This document shows, one piece after another, positions 1 through 6,974 of a stretch of 24,983 bases of DNA. Position numbers and translations under genes: made by a program. How positions within the stretch are numbered: the stretch's first letter is position 1; each line of letters starts with the position of its first letter. Source of the stretch: DASZGI01 sp035938995 (GTDB lineage: Bacteria; Actinomycetota; Actinomycetes; Streptomycetales; Catenulisporaceae); contig NZ_DASZGI010000220.1 of the NCBI RefSeq assembly GCF_035938995.1, positions 1 through 24,983 on the forward strand, given 5' to 3'. The notes under the pieces were generated by a model. The model worked only from the letters and a program-made list of their open reading frames with translations, was not told the origin of the DNA and did no database searches.

Positions 1-1
1 C

Positions 2-937
2 CTCGGCGCGGCGGTGAGCGAGCAGGCGGGCCGGCTCGGCATCCCGATGGTCATCGGCGAGAACGTGGTGCCGATGCACGGCTACGGCCGGACCGGCGAG
101 GACCCGACCAAGGGGCTGCTCGGCCGGATCCAGGCGTACGCCGACGCCGCGCCGGACGGGCTCGGCGGAGTCGTGGTGCAGCAGAGCACCGAGGACGCCG
201 ACGCCGAGGTCTGGAATCTCGTCTACAGCGATCCCTCCGCGACCGCGCTGCTGGAGACCGGGCGGCTGGCCTTCGAGCTGAAAGTGGGCCAAGGCGCGAA
301 GCCCGGACTGGGCGGCATGACCGTCCTGTCGCGGCACGCCGCCGCAGCGGTGCGCGACCGGTACGCCGTGGACGCCGCGTTCGGGCGGGACGCCGACAGA
401 GTGCTGCGGTGCAGCAGCCCCGGCACGTTCACCGACGAGGTGCTGCGCCAGCAGGTCCATCTCATGCGCAACAACTACCCGCGGGCCCGCACCTGGGTGA
501 AGCTGCACCCGAGCCGGGACGTCCGGCGCGCCGCCGAGGTCGCCTGGGCGGCCGGCGCCGACGCGGTGACCGTGGACGGCGCGGAGGGTGGTACCGGCTT
601 CGCGCCCTCGGTCTTCCTCGACAACGTCGGGCTGCCACTGGCCGAGTGCCTGAACCGGATCGGCCGGCCGGACGGGGGCTGCCTGCTGGTGTCCGGCCGG
701 ATCTGGGAGGGCGGCAGAGCACTGAAGTGCCTGGCGCTGGGCGCCTCGGCGGTCGGCCTCGGCCGGGCGGCGCTGCTGGCCGCGGACGAGAACCCGGCGG
801 ACGGGCTGGTCCGGCTGGTCGAGTGCCTCGAACTTGAGCTGCGGCTGCTGACCAGCGCGCTCGGCAAGTACCACGTCGGGGAAGCCGACGCCGAAGACCT
901 CTGGTTCCCGGAACCGAAGTCAGTGCACGAACTTTAA
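2..937 (+). CDS. Glutamate synthase-type FMN-binding domain protein, 5' truncated
   Basis: The reading frame is open to the left edge, so the N-terminus is missing; 311 codons are visible. It carries hallmarks of the glutamate synthase central/FMN domain: KVGQGAKPGLGG (family form K-QGAKPG-GG, phosphate/FMN loop) and VDGAEGGTGFAP (family form GG-G-SP, FMN phosphate binding), then a C-terminal TIM-barrel part with GRIWEGG and ALGASAVGLGR. In true glutamate synthase this domain transfers ammonia to 2-oxoglutarate. Here no glutaminase domain or GltB C-terminal beta-helix follows; the protein stops at PKSVHEL, so it is a stand-alone FMN-domain protein of the kind often annotated as 'FMN-binding glutamate synthase family'. 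It is followed after 18 bp by a small gene and then by an oxygenase on the same strand, suggesting an operon. Family assignment is firm; substrate is unknown. Confidence 0.85.
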   Translation, partial: LGAAVSEQAGRLGIPMVIGENVVPMHGYGRTGEDPTKGLLGRIQAYADAAPDGLGGVVVQQSTEDADAEVWNLVYSDPSATALLETGRLAFELKVGQGAKPGLGGMTVLSRHAAAAVRDRYAVDAAFGRDADRVLRCSSPGTFTDEVLRQQVHLMRNNYPRARTWVKLHPSRDVRRAAEVAWAAGADAVTVDGAEGGTGFAPSVFLDNVGLPLAECLNRIGRPDGGCLLVSGRIWEGGRALKCLALGASAVGLGRAALLAADENPADGLVRLVECLELELRLLTSALGKYHVGEADAEDLWFPEPKSVHEL

Positions 938-955
938 ACGGAAGAAGCGAGAGAA

Positions 956-1285
956 GTGATCAACTACGACGGCAGGCGGTTCCGCGCGGCGGGCGCCGGG
1001 CCCGAGGCCTCGACGGCGCTGTACCGGCAGCAGGGCGACCTGGTGTGGGCCGAGTTCCAGGGCGGCGAGGTGCGCCGCGGCTCGCTGACCGGGCTGTGCG
1101 CCGAGGACGGGACGCTCGACTTCGCCTACACCATGGTGCTCGGCACCGGCGCGGTGATCTCCGGCCGCAATGTGAGCATCCCCGAGATCCTCCCGGACGG
1201 CCGGATCAAGCTGAACGAGCGCTGGGAGCGCTACGGGCGGCACGCGGATCAGGGGACTTCCACCATCGTCGAGGTCGTCGAATGA
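956..1285 (+). CDS. Small N-acetylglutamate-synthase-like protein
   Basis: A 109-residue protein with GTG start preceded by a purine-rich GAAGAAGCGAGAGAA stretch. The sequence starts MINYDGRRFRA and contains PEILPDGRIKLNERWE and a STIVEVVE end. This pattern matches a family of about 110-residue soluble proteins from Bacillus and actinomycetes often labelled 'n-acetylglutamate synthase', although the label is poorly supported because the protein lacks a visible GNAT acetyl-CoA motif. It has no signal peptide or membrane segment. It lies 18 bp after the FMN-domain gene and 25 bp before the oxygenase gene, so all three are probably co-transcribed. The biochemical role should be regarded as unknown; a small binding or accessory protein for the neighbouring enzymes is one possibility. 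Confidence 0.75.
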   Translation: MINYDGRRFRAAGAGPEASTALYRQQGDLVWAEFQGGEVRRGSLTGLCAEDGTLDFAYTMVLGTGAVISGRNVSIPEILPDGRIKLNERWERYGRHADQGTSTIVEVVE

Positions 1286-1310
1286 CATCACCGCGGAAAG
1301 GACGCCAGCC

Positions 1311-2321
1311 ATGACAGCGCACGACACCCTTGTCAGGACCTTCGACCAGATCATCCTCACCGACCAGGTGCGCGACGCGTTCGGCGCCATGCTGCGGCCG
1401 ATGCCGGACCCGTCCGCCGACATCGACCGGTCGCTGGCCCGGCTGCACGCGGCCTTCGGCCGGCTGCCGATCGAGCCGCTGCAGACGCTGCTCGACTTCG
1501 GCCGGCACGTGGACACCCCCGGGGTGATGCTCGTGGCGAACCTGCCGACCGACCCGGAGCTGCCGGACACCCCGGCCGACGGCGAGCCGAGCCCGCACAA
1601 GGAGACCTTCGTCGCCGAGAACGCGCTCCTGGGCCTGAGCCAGCTGCTCGGCGAGCCGGTCGGCTTCACCACCGAGAAGAAGGGCCGGCTGGTGCACGAC
1701 GTGACCCCGGTCGCGGCGGGCGCCTACACCCAGACGAACCAGAGCTCGCAGGTCTTCCTCAACTTCCACAACGACATCGTGCACGACGAGGTCGGCCGTT
1801 ACGACGTGTCGAACCCCGACTTCCTGGTGCTGCTCTGCCTGCGCCAGGACAAGGAGAAGCAGGCCGTCACCTACTACGCCGACGCGCGCGACGTGTGCCG
1901 CACGCTCGACCCCGACGTGCTCGAGGTGCTGCGCCGACCACTGTTCCGGCTGAACGCGCCGGGCAGCTACGTGCGCGACGTGGCAGGTGGCGCGGACGTG
2001 CTGTCCGAGCCGGTGCCGATCATCTCCGGACCGTCGCACGCTCCTGAGATCGCGGTCTCGGCGAACGGAGTGCGTGGCCTGACACCACGGGCCGACGGCG
2101 CGCTGCCGGAGCTCCAAAGCGCCTGCCGGGACGTCGCGCACCAGGTCCGGCTTGAGCCGGGCTCCGCGCTGCTGATCAACAACCGCAAGGGTCTGCACGC
2201 GCGCTCGGGCTTCACCGCCCGCCACGACGGCCAGGACCGGTGGCTCCAGCGCACCTACCTGCGCCGCAGCCTGTGGACCATCCGCTACCGCGGACAGCCC
2301 GAGGACCGCCGAGTGCACTGA
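1311..2321 (+). CDS. Clavaminate synthase / AsnO / VioC-like Fe(II)/2-oxoglutarate oxygenase
   Basis: A 336-residue protein with ATG start behind GGAAAGGACG. It belongs to the TauD superfamily branch containing clavaminate synthase, asparagine oxygenase (AsnO) and arginine 3-hydroxylase (VioC). Visible active-site signature: proximal metal pair H153-N-D155 in FHNDIVHDE, distal H296 in NNRKGLHARSGF, and R310 in DGQDRWLQRTY. The H-to-R spacing of 14 equals that remembered for AsnO and VioC, where the Arg binds 2-oxoglutarate. The proximal motif is HxD rather than the HxE of AsnO/VioC. Enzymes of this branch hydroxylate or desaturate free or carrier-bound amino acids, typically at C3, in peptide-antibiotic pathways. 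The partner genes upstream suggest an amino-acid-modifying operon, but the substrate cannot be read from sequence. A strong terminator follows the gene. Confidence 0.85.
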   Translation: MTAHDTLVRTFDQIILTDQVRDAFGAMLRPMPDPSADIDRSLARLHAAFGRLPIEPLQTLLDFGRHVDTPGVMLVANLPTDPELPDTPADGEPSPHKETFVAENALLGLSQLLGEPVGFTTEKKGRLVHDVTPVAAGAYTQTNQSSQVFLNFHNDIVHDEVGRYDVSNPDFLVLLCLRQDKEKQAVTYYADARDVCRTLDPDVLEVLRRPLFRLNAPGSYVRDVAGGADVLSEPVPIISGPSHAPEIAVSANGVRGLTPRADGALPELQSACRDVAHQVRLEPGSALLINNRKGLHARSGFTARHDGQDRWLQRTYLRRSLWTIRYRGQPEDRRVH

Positions 2322-2346
2322 CGCAGTCTCGAAGGGAACAAACGCG

Positions 2347-2393
2347 GACCGCCCGGCGGGTGACGAAGACTCCTCACCCGCCGGGCGGTCTTT
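2347..2393 (+). terminator. Strong intrinsic terminator after the oxygenase gene
   Basis: A perfect 17-bp inverted repeat (left arm 2347-2363, right arm 2374-2390) encloses a 10-nt loop and is followed by TTT. It lies 25 bp after the oxygenase stop and in the 122-bp gap between convergent genes, so it should end the three-gene operon and shield the opposing MBL gene. Confidence 0.88.
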
Positions 2394-2443
2394 CGTGCAG
2401 AGCAGCTTGGACACGGCATGCGCCGCTGAGTTAAGGCTTTGAG

Positions 2444-3310
2444 TTACTCCGCGGCGAACGCTTCTCCGACCCGTTTCACCCGCACTCCCACCGGAGGGGC
2501 GAAGTGGGTGCCGAAGAGCAGGGTGCCGGTGTCGGCGCACATGCTGAACAGCTCGACCCGCGTACGGTACGCCGCCGCCGGGTCGAAGTCGGAGAAGATG
2601 CCCCACTCGGGGTGCGCCAGCTGGCTCGGGTGGTGGACGGCGTCGCCGGTGATCACGGCCCGCTCGCCGGCGGATTCGAGCAGAACGCTGACATGGCCGG
2701 GGGTGTGGCCGTGGGTCGGGTACAGCCGCAGGCCCGGCAGGATCTCGTGGTCCGGCGGCACCAGGTCGGCGAGCCCGGCCTCGACGACCGGCAGCACGGA
2801 GTCCGCAAATCCGGCGAGGTCGTCAGCGGTCTCCCGGTCCGGCAGAGTGCGCCAGTAGGAGAACTCTGGTTCGCTGAAGAGGTAGCGGGCGCGGGTGAAG
2901 TGCGGAACCCACGCGCCGTCGCGGTGGACGGTGTTCCAGCCGACGTGGTCGAAGTGGAAGTGGGTGCACACCACGGTGTCGATGTCATCCGGCTCGATGC
3001 CCGAGGTGGAGAGGCGTTGCGGGAAGTCCGTTTGCAGCTCACTCCAGGCAGGCAGCCCGGGTCGCGGCTTGCCGTTGCCGACGCAGGCATCTACCAAGAC
3101 CGTCCGCCCACCGATCCGGACGACGAACCCCTGGACCGCCGCCTTCATCCGCCCGGAGGTATCGACGAAGCGCGGCGCCAACCAGGGCACCTGAGCGAGC
3201 AGCGGCGGCGTGGCCTCCGCCATGCCCGACTGAATGACAGTACCCGCGTCGGTCTCGTAGATCGGCGTGATCGTCGCCTCGCCGATGCGCCAGCCTGTCA
3301 GCTGATCCAT
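2444..3310 (-). CDS. MBL-fold metallo-hydrolase
   Basis: A 288-residue cytoplasmic protein with ATG start and GAGGACGGAG upstream as ribosome site. The metallo-beta-lactamase fold signature is complete: H117-F-H119-F-D121-H122 in THFHFDHVGW, THGHTPGH (residues 199-206), the bridging Asp in TGDAVHHP (D223) and a C-terminal FGTHF (H269). The layout resembles the AHL-lactonase/YtnP-like group of MBL hydrolases, which act on lactones or other esters, but substrate prediction in this superfamily is unreliable. It is convergent with the oxygenase operon and lies 426 bp downstream of argG on the same strand. That gap contains repeats and possible operator sites, so it is probably transcribed from its own promoter. 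Confidence 0.85.
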   Translation of the reverse strand: MDQLTGWRIGEATITPIYETDAGTVIQSGMAEATPPLLAQVPWLAPRFVDTSGRMKAAVQGFVVRIGGRTVLVDACVGNGKPRPGLPAWSELQTDFPQRLSTSGIEPDDIDTVVCTHFHFDHVGWNTVHRDGAWVPHFTRARYLFSEPEFSYWRTLPDRETADDLAGFADSVLPVVEAGLADLVPPDHEILPGLRLYPTHGHTPGHVSVLLESAGERAVITGDAVHHPSQLAHPEWGIFSDFDPAAAYRTRVELFSMCADTGTLLFGTHFAPPVGVRVKRVGEAFAAE

Positions 3311-3327
3311 GGCTCCGTCCTCGGCCC

Positions 3328-3372
3328 TTCGACGCGGTCACCGTCCGACACAGTCACCCTCCGACACAGTCA
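3328..3372 (-). promoter_or_regulatory. Three tandem 13-bp repeats at 16-bp period upstream of MBL gene
   Basis: Read on the minus strand, TGACTGTGTCGGA occurs perfectly at 3360-3372 and 3344-3356, and a degenerate copy TGACCGCGTCGAA at 3328-3340. The period is exactly 16 bp. The array ends 18 bp before the MBL start codon. Regularly spaced direct repeats at this place suit a regulator-binding array; no matching known operator is recognised. Confidence 0.5.
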
Positions 3373-3392
3373 ATCGCGTCAGAATACTGCCG

Positions 3393-3632
3393 CCGGTCCC
3401 GAGAGCCGAGAGCACGAACGCGCCGAACGAAACAGCAGCCGGACACGCTCACCAGCGTGTCCAGCCGACACATTTACACCGTCAGGCAGCTGCCACTCAG
3501 CGCTGCCGCGCCGCGCCACGGTTGCAGCGCGCCGGTCCCGAGAGCCGAGAGCCGAACGAAACAGCAGCTGGACACGCTCACCAGCGCGTCCGGTCTATAC
3601 ATCTACACTGTCAGGGACCTGCCACTCAGCGC
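3393..3632. repeat. Imperfect direct duplication of about 110 bp (two copies)
   Basis: Copy A is 3393-3503 and copy B 3532-3632. Both begin CCGGTCCCGAGAGCCGAGAG, share CGAACGAAACAGCAGC and GGACACGCTCACCAGCG, and end CTGCCACTCAGCGC. Copy B lacks a 10-bp segment near its start and has scattered substitutions. Each copy holds a hairpin: in A a perfect 9-bp stem (3441-3449 with 3454-3462, loop CACC), in B the same stem with one mismatch. The region is non-coding between argG and the MBL gene. It may be a duplicated intergenic repeat element or the remains of a duplicated promoter. Confidence 0.65.
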
Positions 3633-3736
3633 GCCGCACCCGGACTGGTCGGCGCGCTGACCGCGTACGCCACGCCACAGCAGGTTGCGGCGCGCGATCC
3701 GGGCAGCGGTGCGGCGCCCGGATCGTCCGCCTCGAA

Positions 3737-5188
3737 TCAGTCGGTGCCGGACTCCATCGCGGCGCGGTCGAGCAGTTCGTGGTCGCCTTCGGGGACGGCG
3801 CCGCGCGTGGCGATCTCGTCGGCACCGCCCTCGGTCAGCGCGCCGACCAGTCCGGGCGCGGCGGCCTGCGTCAGGCCGGCCGCAGCCGGGTACGCGCCGC
3901 CGACCAGGCCGAGCCTGGCGTACTGCTCGAGCTTGGCGCGGGAGTCGGCGATGTCGAGGTTGCGCATCGTCAGCTGGCCGATGCGGTCGACCGGCCCGAA
4001 CGCGGCCTCTTCGATGCGCTCCATGGACAGCTTGTCCGGGTGGTAGCTGAACGCCGGTCCCGTGGTGTCGAGGATCGAGTAGTCCTCGCCCCGGCGCAGC
4101 CGCAGCGTCACCTCGCCGGTGATCGCCGCGCCGACCCAGCGCTGGAGCGCCTCGCGCAGCATCAGCGACTGCGGGTCCAGCCACCGGCCTTCGTAGAGCA
4201 GCCGGCCGAGCCGCCGGCCCTCGTTGTGGTAGTTCGCGACGGTGTCCTCGTTGTGGATCGCGTTGACCAGCCGCTCGTACGCCGCGTGCAGCAGCGCCAT
4301 TCCCGGCGCCTCGTAGATGCCGCGGCTCTTGGCCTCGATGATCCGGTTCTCGATCTGGTCGGACATGCCGAGACCGTGCCGGCCGCCGACCGCGTTGGCC
4401 TCCTGGACCAGGTCGACCGCGGTGGCGAACCGCTTGCCGTCGATGGTCGCCGGCCGGCCCTGCTCGAACCCGATCGTCACGTCCTCGGTGTCGATCTCGA
4501 CGGCCGGGTCCCAGAACCGCACGCCCATGATCGGCGCGACCAGCTCTATGCCGTTGTCGAGGTGTTCGAGCGACTTGGCCTCGTGGGTCGCGCCCCAGAT
4601 GTTCGCGTCGGTGGAGTAGGCCTTCTCGGCGCTGTCGCGGTACGGCAGCGAATGGGCGACCAGCCACTCGGACATCTGCTGACGGCCGCCCAGCTCGCTG
4701 ACGAAGTCGGCGTCGAGCCACGGCTTGTAGACGCGCAGGGAGGGGTTGGCGAGCAGACCGTAGCGGTAGAACCGCTCGATGTCGTTGCCCTTGTACGTGG
4801 AGCCGTCGCCCCAGATCTGCACGGCGTCCTCGAGCATGGCGCGCACCAGCAGCGTGCCGGTGACGGCCCGGCCGAGCGGCGTGGTGTTGAAGTAGGCGCG
4901 GCCGCCGGACCGGATGTGGAACGCGCCGCAGGCCAGGGCGGCGAGCCCCTCCTCGACGAGAGCGGCCTTGCAGTCGACCAGCCGGGCGACTTCCGCGCCG
5001 TACGCGGTTGCCCGCCCGGGCACCGAATCGATGTCGGACTCGTCGTATTGGCCGAGGTCCGCGGTGTAGGCGCACGGCACGGCGCCCTTCTCGCGCATCC
5101 ACGCGACCGCCACGGAGGTATCGAGGCCGCCGGAGAAGGCGATCCCGACGCGTTCGCCGACAGGGAGGGAGCTCAGCACCTTGGACAC
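3737..5188 (-). CDS. argG: Argininosuccinate synthase (long, E. coli-like type)
   Basis: A 483-residue enzyme that ligates citrulline and aspartate using ATP to give argininosuccinate, the penultimate step of arginine synthesis. The ATP-pyrophosphatase loop AFSGGLDTS lies at residues 18-26. Further family segments visible include YTADLGQYDESDID, STYKGNDIERFYRYG, AYSTDANIWGATHEAK and GRHGLGMSDQIENRIIEAKSRG. The length and the DIERFYRYG/NIWGATHEAK segments mark the long type found in E. coli, not the roughly 400-residue type. The start is GTG at 5186-5188. No Shine-Dalgarno lies before it; instead a TATAAT box ends 6 nt upstream, so the mRNA is probably leaderless. No other arg gene is near, so this is an isolated argG under its own ArgR-like control. 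Confidence 0.96.
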   Translation of the reverse strand: MSKVLSSLPVGERVGIAFSGGLDTSVAVAWMREKGAVPCAYTADLGQYDESDIDSVPGRATAYGAEVARLVDCKAALVEEGLAALACGAFHIRSGGRAYFNTTPLGRAVTGTLLVRAMLEDAVQIWGDGSTYKGNDIERFYRYGLLANPSLRVYKPWLDADFVSELGGRQQMSEWLVAHSLPYRDSAEKAYSTDANIWGATHEAKSLEHLDNGIELVAPIMGVRFWDPAVEIDTEDVTIGFEQGRPATIDGKRFATAVDLVQEANAVGGRHGLGMSDQIENRIIEAKSRGIYEAPGMALLHAAYERLVNAIHNEDTVANYHNEGRRLGRLLYEGRWLDPQSLMLREALQRWVGAAITGEVTLRLRRGEDYSILDTTGPAFSYHPDKLSMERIEEAAFGPVDRIGQLTMRNLDIADSRAKLEQYARLGLVGGAYPAAAGLTQAAAPGLVGALTEGGADEIATRGAVPEGDHELLDRAAMESGTD

Positions 5189-5200
5189 GGATCAATTATA
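5189..5200 (-). promoter_or_regulatory. Leaderless promoter of argG (TATAAT)
   Basis: On the minus strand a perfect TATAAT lies at 5200-5195, then six bases (TGATCC), then the GTG start at 5188. Transcription would begin at about the first base of the start codon, and there is no ribosome-binding sequence. A possible -35 is TTGCAT at 5225-5220, with a rather long 19-bp spacer. Confidence 0.75.
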
Positions 5201-5226
5201 TGCACAGTCATGCATGATCATGCAAT
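5198..5226. promoter_or_regulatory. ARG boxes (ArgR operator) of argG
   Basis: ATGCA half-sites occur at 5200-5204, 5210-5214 and 5220-5224, an exact 10-bp spacing. Together with the TGCAT half-sites on the other strand they form two overlapping imperfect palindromes of the TGCAT-N-ATGCA kind bound by actinobacterial ArgR/AhrC. They cover the -35 to -10 region of the argG promoter, so arginine-bound ArgR would block RNA polymerase. Confidence 0.8.
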
Positions 5227-5317
5227 CTCGTGACCCTCGGCCACAACCGCCGCTTTGCCGCGCGACAAGGCTTGATCGGCCGGCTGGCGCGACATACGGC
5301 GGCCCCTCGCCGGCCAT

Positions 5318-5335
5318 AAGACGACCGGTCGTTTT
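5318..5335. promoter_or_regulatory. TetR-type palindromic operator candidate
   Basis: ACGACCGGTCGT (5321-5332) is a perfect 12-bp palindrome, extended by AA/TT flanks with one mismatch per arm. ACGACCGGTCGT-like palindromes are common TetR-family operators in actinomycetes. It lies about 120 bp upstream of the argG start and is not next to any visible TetR gene. Confidence 0.4.
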
Positions 5336-5357
5336 GGACTGGCAAGCTCAGACACGC

Positions 5358-5393
5358 CCGCGCGCCGCACCACGTCAGTGATACGGCGCGCGG
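5358..5393 (-). terminator. GC-rich stem-loop after the first DUF1453-type gene
   Basis: A perfect 10-bp inverted repeat CCGCGCGCCG (5358-5367) / CGGCGCGCGG (5384-5393) with a 16-nt loop, 25 bp beyond the stop of the minus-strand membrane-protein gene. No T-run follows, so it may be a factor-dependent or weak terminator. Confidence 0.45.
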
Positions 5394-5418
5394 ATTGCGG
5401 CTGGGCTAAGGCGGATTG

Positions 5419-5973
5419 TCACCGGTCGGCCGGCGCGAAGGTGTCCGGCGCGGCGGAGGCCACAGCCGTGCGGGGCAGTGCGGCGGCGCGGGCAGCCAGG
5501 CCCAGCGTGCGGGTCAGCAGCATGGCCACCGCCATGAAGATCAGGCCGTCGGTGATCGCCGCGCCGGTGACCTGGTGCGCCTGGCACCAACTGGCCAGCT
5601 GGGTCGGGAACCAGTGCGACGCTCCGTAGGAGAAGGCGGCGCGGGCCCCGATCACCACGATCCACAGCAGAGCGTAAGGCCACATCGCGCGGCTGACCGG
5701 CTTTCCGGTCCGCGGGCTGCGGTAGACCCGGGTCAGGCCGAGGGCGGCCAGGCCGCCGAGCAGTCCGGCCGCGACCCCGGCCAGTTCGACCGCGAGGCCG
5801 TTGCCGTGGGTGACCACCGGGTCGAGGAACAGCGGAATGACGCCCGCCGCGATCGCGGCCGGGCGCAGGATGCGCAGCGCGCCGATCTTGCGGTGCGCGC
5901 CGAGGTCGCTGTGCAGGGTGGCGATCAGCACGGCGCCGTTGACGATCTCGGCCTGAGTCAGTGCGGTGAACAT
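5419..5973 (-). CDS. DUF1453-type integral membrane protein
   Basis: A 184-residue membrane protein starting MFTALTQAEIVNGAVL. I chose the ATG at 5971-5973 because GAGGAG lies eight bases before it; a longer reading of 14 more residues has no such site. Several hydrophobic segments are visible (about residues 36-50, 61-80, 99-116, 136-151). The section DPVVTHGNGLAVELAGVAAGLLGG followed by TRVYRSPRTGKPVSR matches the layout of the divergent neighbour (HGNG then a hydrophobic stretch and ITRLESRNG), so the two are probably paralogues. Such DUF1453-like actinomycete proteins have no established function. The 267-bp gap to the divergent gene should hold both promoters. Confidence 0.7.
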   Translation of the reverse strand: MFTALTQAEIVNGAVLIATLHSDLGAHRKIGALRILRPAAIAAGVIPLFLDPVVTHGNGLAVELAGVAAGLLGGLAALGLTRVYRSPRTGKPVSRAMWPYALLWIVVIGARAAFSYGASHWFPTQLASWCQAHQVTGAAITDGLIFMAVAMLLTRTLGLAARAAALPRTAVASAAPDTFAPADR

Positions 5974-6240
5974 CGTGTGCTCCTCGGGAGTGCGGGTTTC
6001 GCTGTCACCTCCCAAGGTCGTCGTTTGGGGTTTCCGGCGGATCGGACTACGGGTCGCTCCCGGTACGACGTTTCCGCGCTGGTCTGGTGCTACGCGGTAC
6101 TACTTCCGGCGCCGCGAACTCATACCAGGCCTCAATCCGTGCACCGACGTGCTGATACCGCTCCTCTCCGTAGCTTCATCTCTGTCGGCACCAAGGGCCG
6201 GCCCGCCTGAGGGCGGCACCGAGCGTGGAGGGAGCACGAC

Positions 6241-6894
6241 ATGTCCGCCCTGGAGATCCTCGCCGTGATCGGCGTCATCGGATACATCATCTTTCGGCAG
6301 GTAAGGGGCGAGCCGCTGCGCGGCAAGCGCGCCGTGCTGCTGCCGGCGATCCTCACCGTCATCGGGTTCACCGACCTGCACGGCAACGGCGGCGCCCACC
6401 TCCAGCCGGCCGACGTCACCTGCATCGTCGTCGGTGCCGCAGGGTCGGCCGCGATCGGTCTCGCCTTTGGCGCGATCACCCGCCTGGAGTCACGGAACGG
6501 GTACCTGTGGGCGCAACTGCCCGTGCGCGGCCTGTGGCTTTGGGGCGCGCTGCTTGCCTGGCGCGTGATGGTGATCGTGATGGCACACGCGGTCCACGCG
6601 AACGTGGCGGCCTCGTCGGCCACGCTGCTGTTCAGTCTCGGAATCAACCGGCTGGCCCAGGCCGCCGTGATCGTGCCGCGGGCCATGGCTGCCGGCGTGC
6701 CGTTCGCCCCCGAGAAGGACGGCAAAGTATTCATGTCTGGCGCCTTTAACCGCGGCGGATTCGACCGCGGCCCCGCCAACCCCGGATCGTTCGACCGCGA
6801 AACGTTCGACCGCGGTTCCCTCGACCGGACCTGGATCGACGATGACCGGCCGACCCGGCACGACGACCGCTTCGACAGCTGGGACCGGCGGTGA
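6241..6894 (+). CDS. DUF1453-type membrane protein with FDRG-repeat tail
   Basis: A 217-residue membrane protein with ATG start behind GGAGGGAGCACGAC. The N-terminal segment (about 4-17) and further segments near 32-47, 58-80, 95-117 and 120-140 are hydrophobic; RQVRGEPLRGKRAVLLPAIL and the following arrangement match the DUF1453 family of actinomycete membrane proteins. The last 50 residues are polar and cytosolic or exposed, with short repeats GFDRG, SFDRE, TFDRG and SLDRT, ending in an Asp/Arg-rich tail. The repeat is also seen in the DNA as TTCGACCGCG copies. The tail is low-complexity and charged, perhaps a flexible interaction region. A stem-loop terminator follows its stop by 20 bp. 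Confidence 0.75.
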   Translation: MSALEILAVIGVIGYIIFRQVRGEPLRGKRAVLLPAILTVIGFTDLHGNGGAHLQPADVTCIVVGAAGSAAIGLAFGAITRLESRNGYLWAQLPVRGLWLWGALLAWRVMVIVMAHAVHANVAASSATLLFSLGINRLAQAAVIVPRAMAAGVPFAPEKDGKVFMSGAFNRGGFDRGPANPGSFDRETFDRGSLDRTWIDDDRPTRHDDRFDSWDRR

Positions 6895-6913
6895 CAGGTC
6901 CGTCGTCAGAGTC

Positions 6914-6946
6914 GCCCCCGAGCCGGAGCTTTGCCGGCTCGGGGGC
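6914..6946 (+). terminator. Stem-loop terminator after the second DUF1453-type gene
   Basis: A perfect 13-bp stem (6914-6926 with 6934-6946) with a 7-nt loop AGCTTTG, 20 bp after the stop at 6894. There is no long T-run. Its presence argues that the downstream kinase starts at 6987 and not at the GTG at 6891, which would make the hairpin coding. Confidence 0.65.
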
Positions 6947-6974
6947 GGTTGCGCTCAAGCGACTCGTTGAGCGG

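Noticed and set aside
1206..2606. A 466-codon minus-strand open frame
   Set aside because: It is antisense to the oxygenase and crosses the terminator at 2347-2390. No family motif is present.
3311..3736. A CRISPR-like array in the repeat-bearing gap
   Set aside because: There are only two long diverged copies and three short 16-bp-period repeats, with no spacer of uniform length and no cas gene.
2504..5233. A 909-codon plus-strand open frame
   Set aside because: It lies antisense across the MBL hydrolase and argG, has low-complexity Arg/Val/Gly/Asp composition and no domain. It is a mirror of GC-rich codon use in the real genes.
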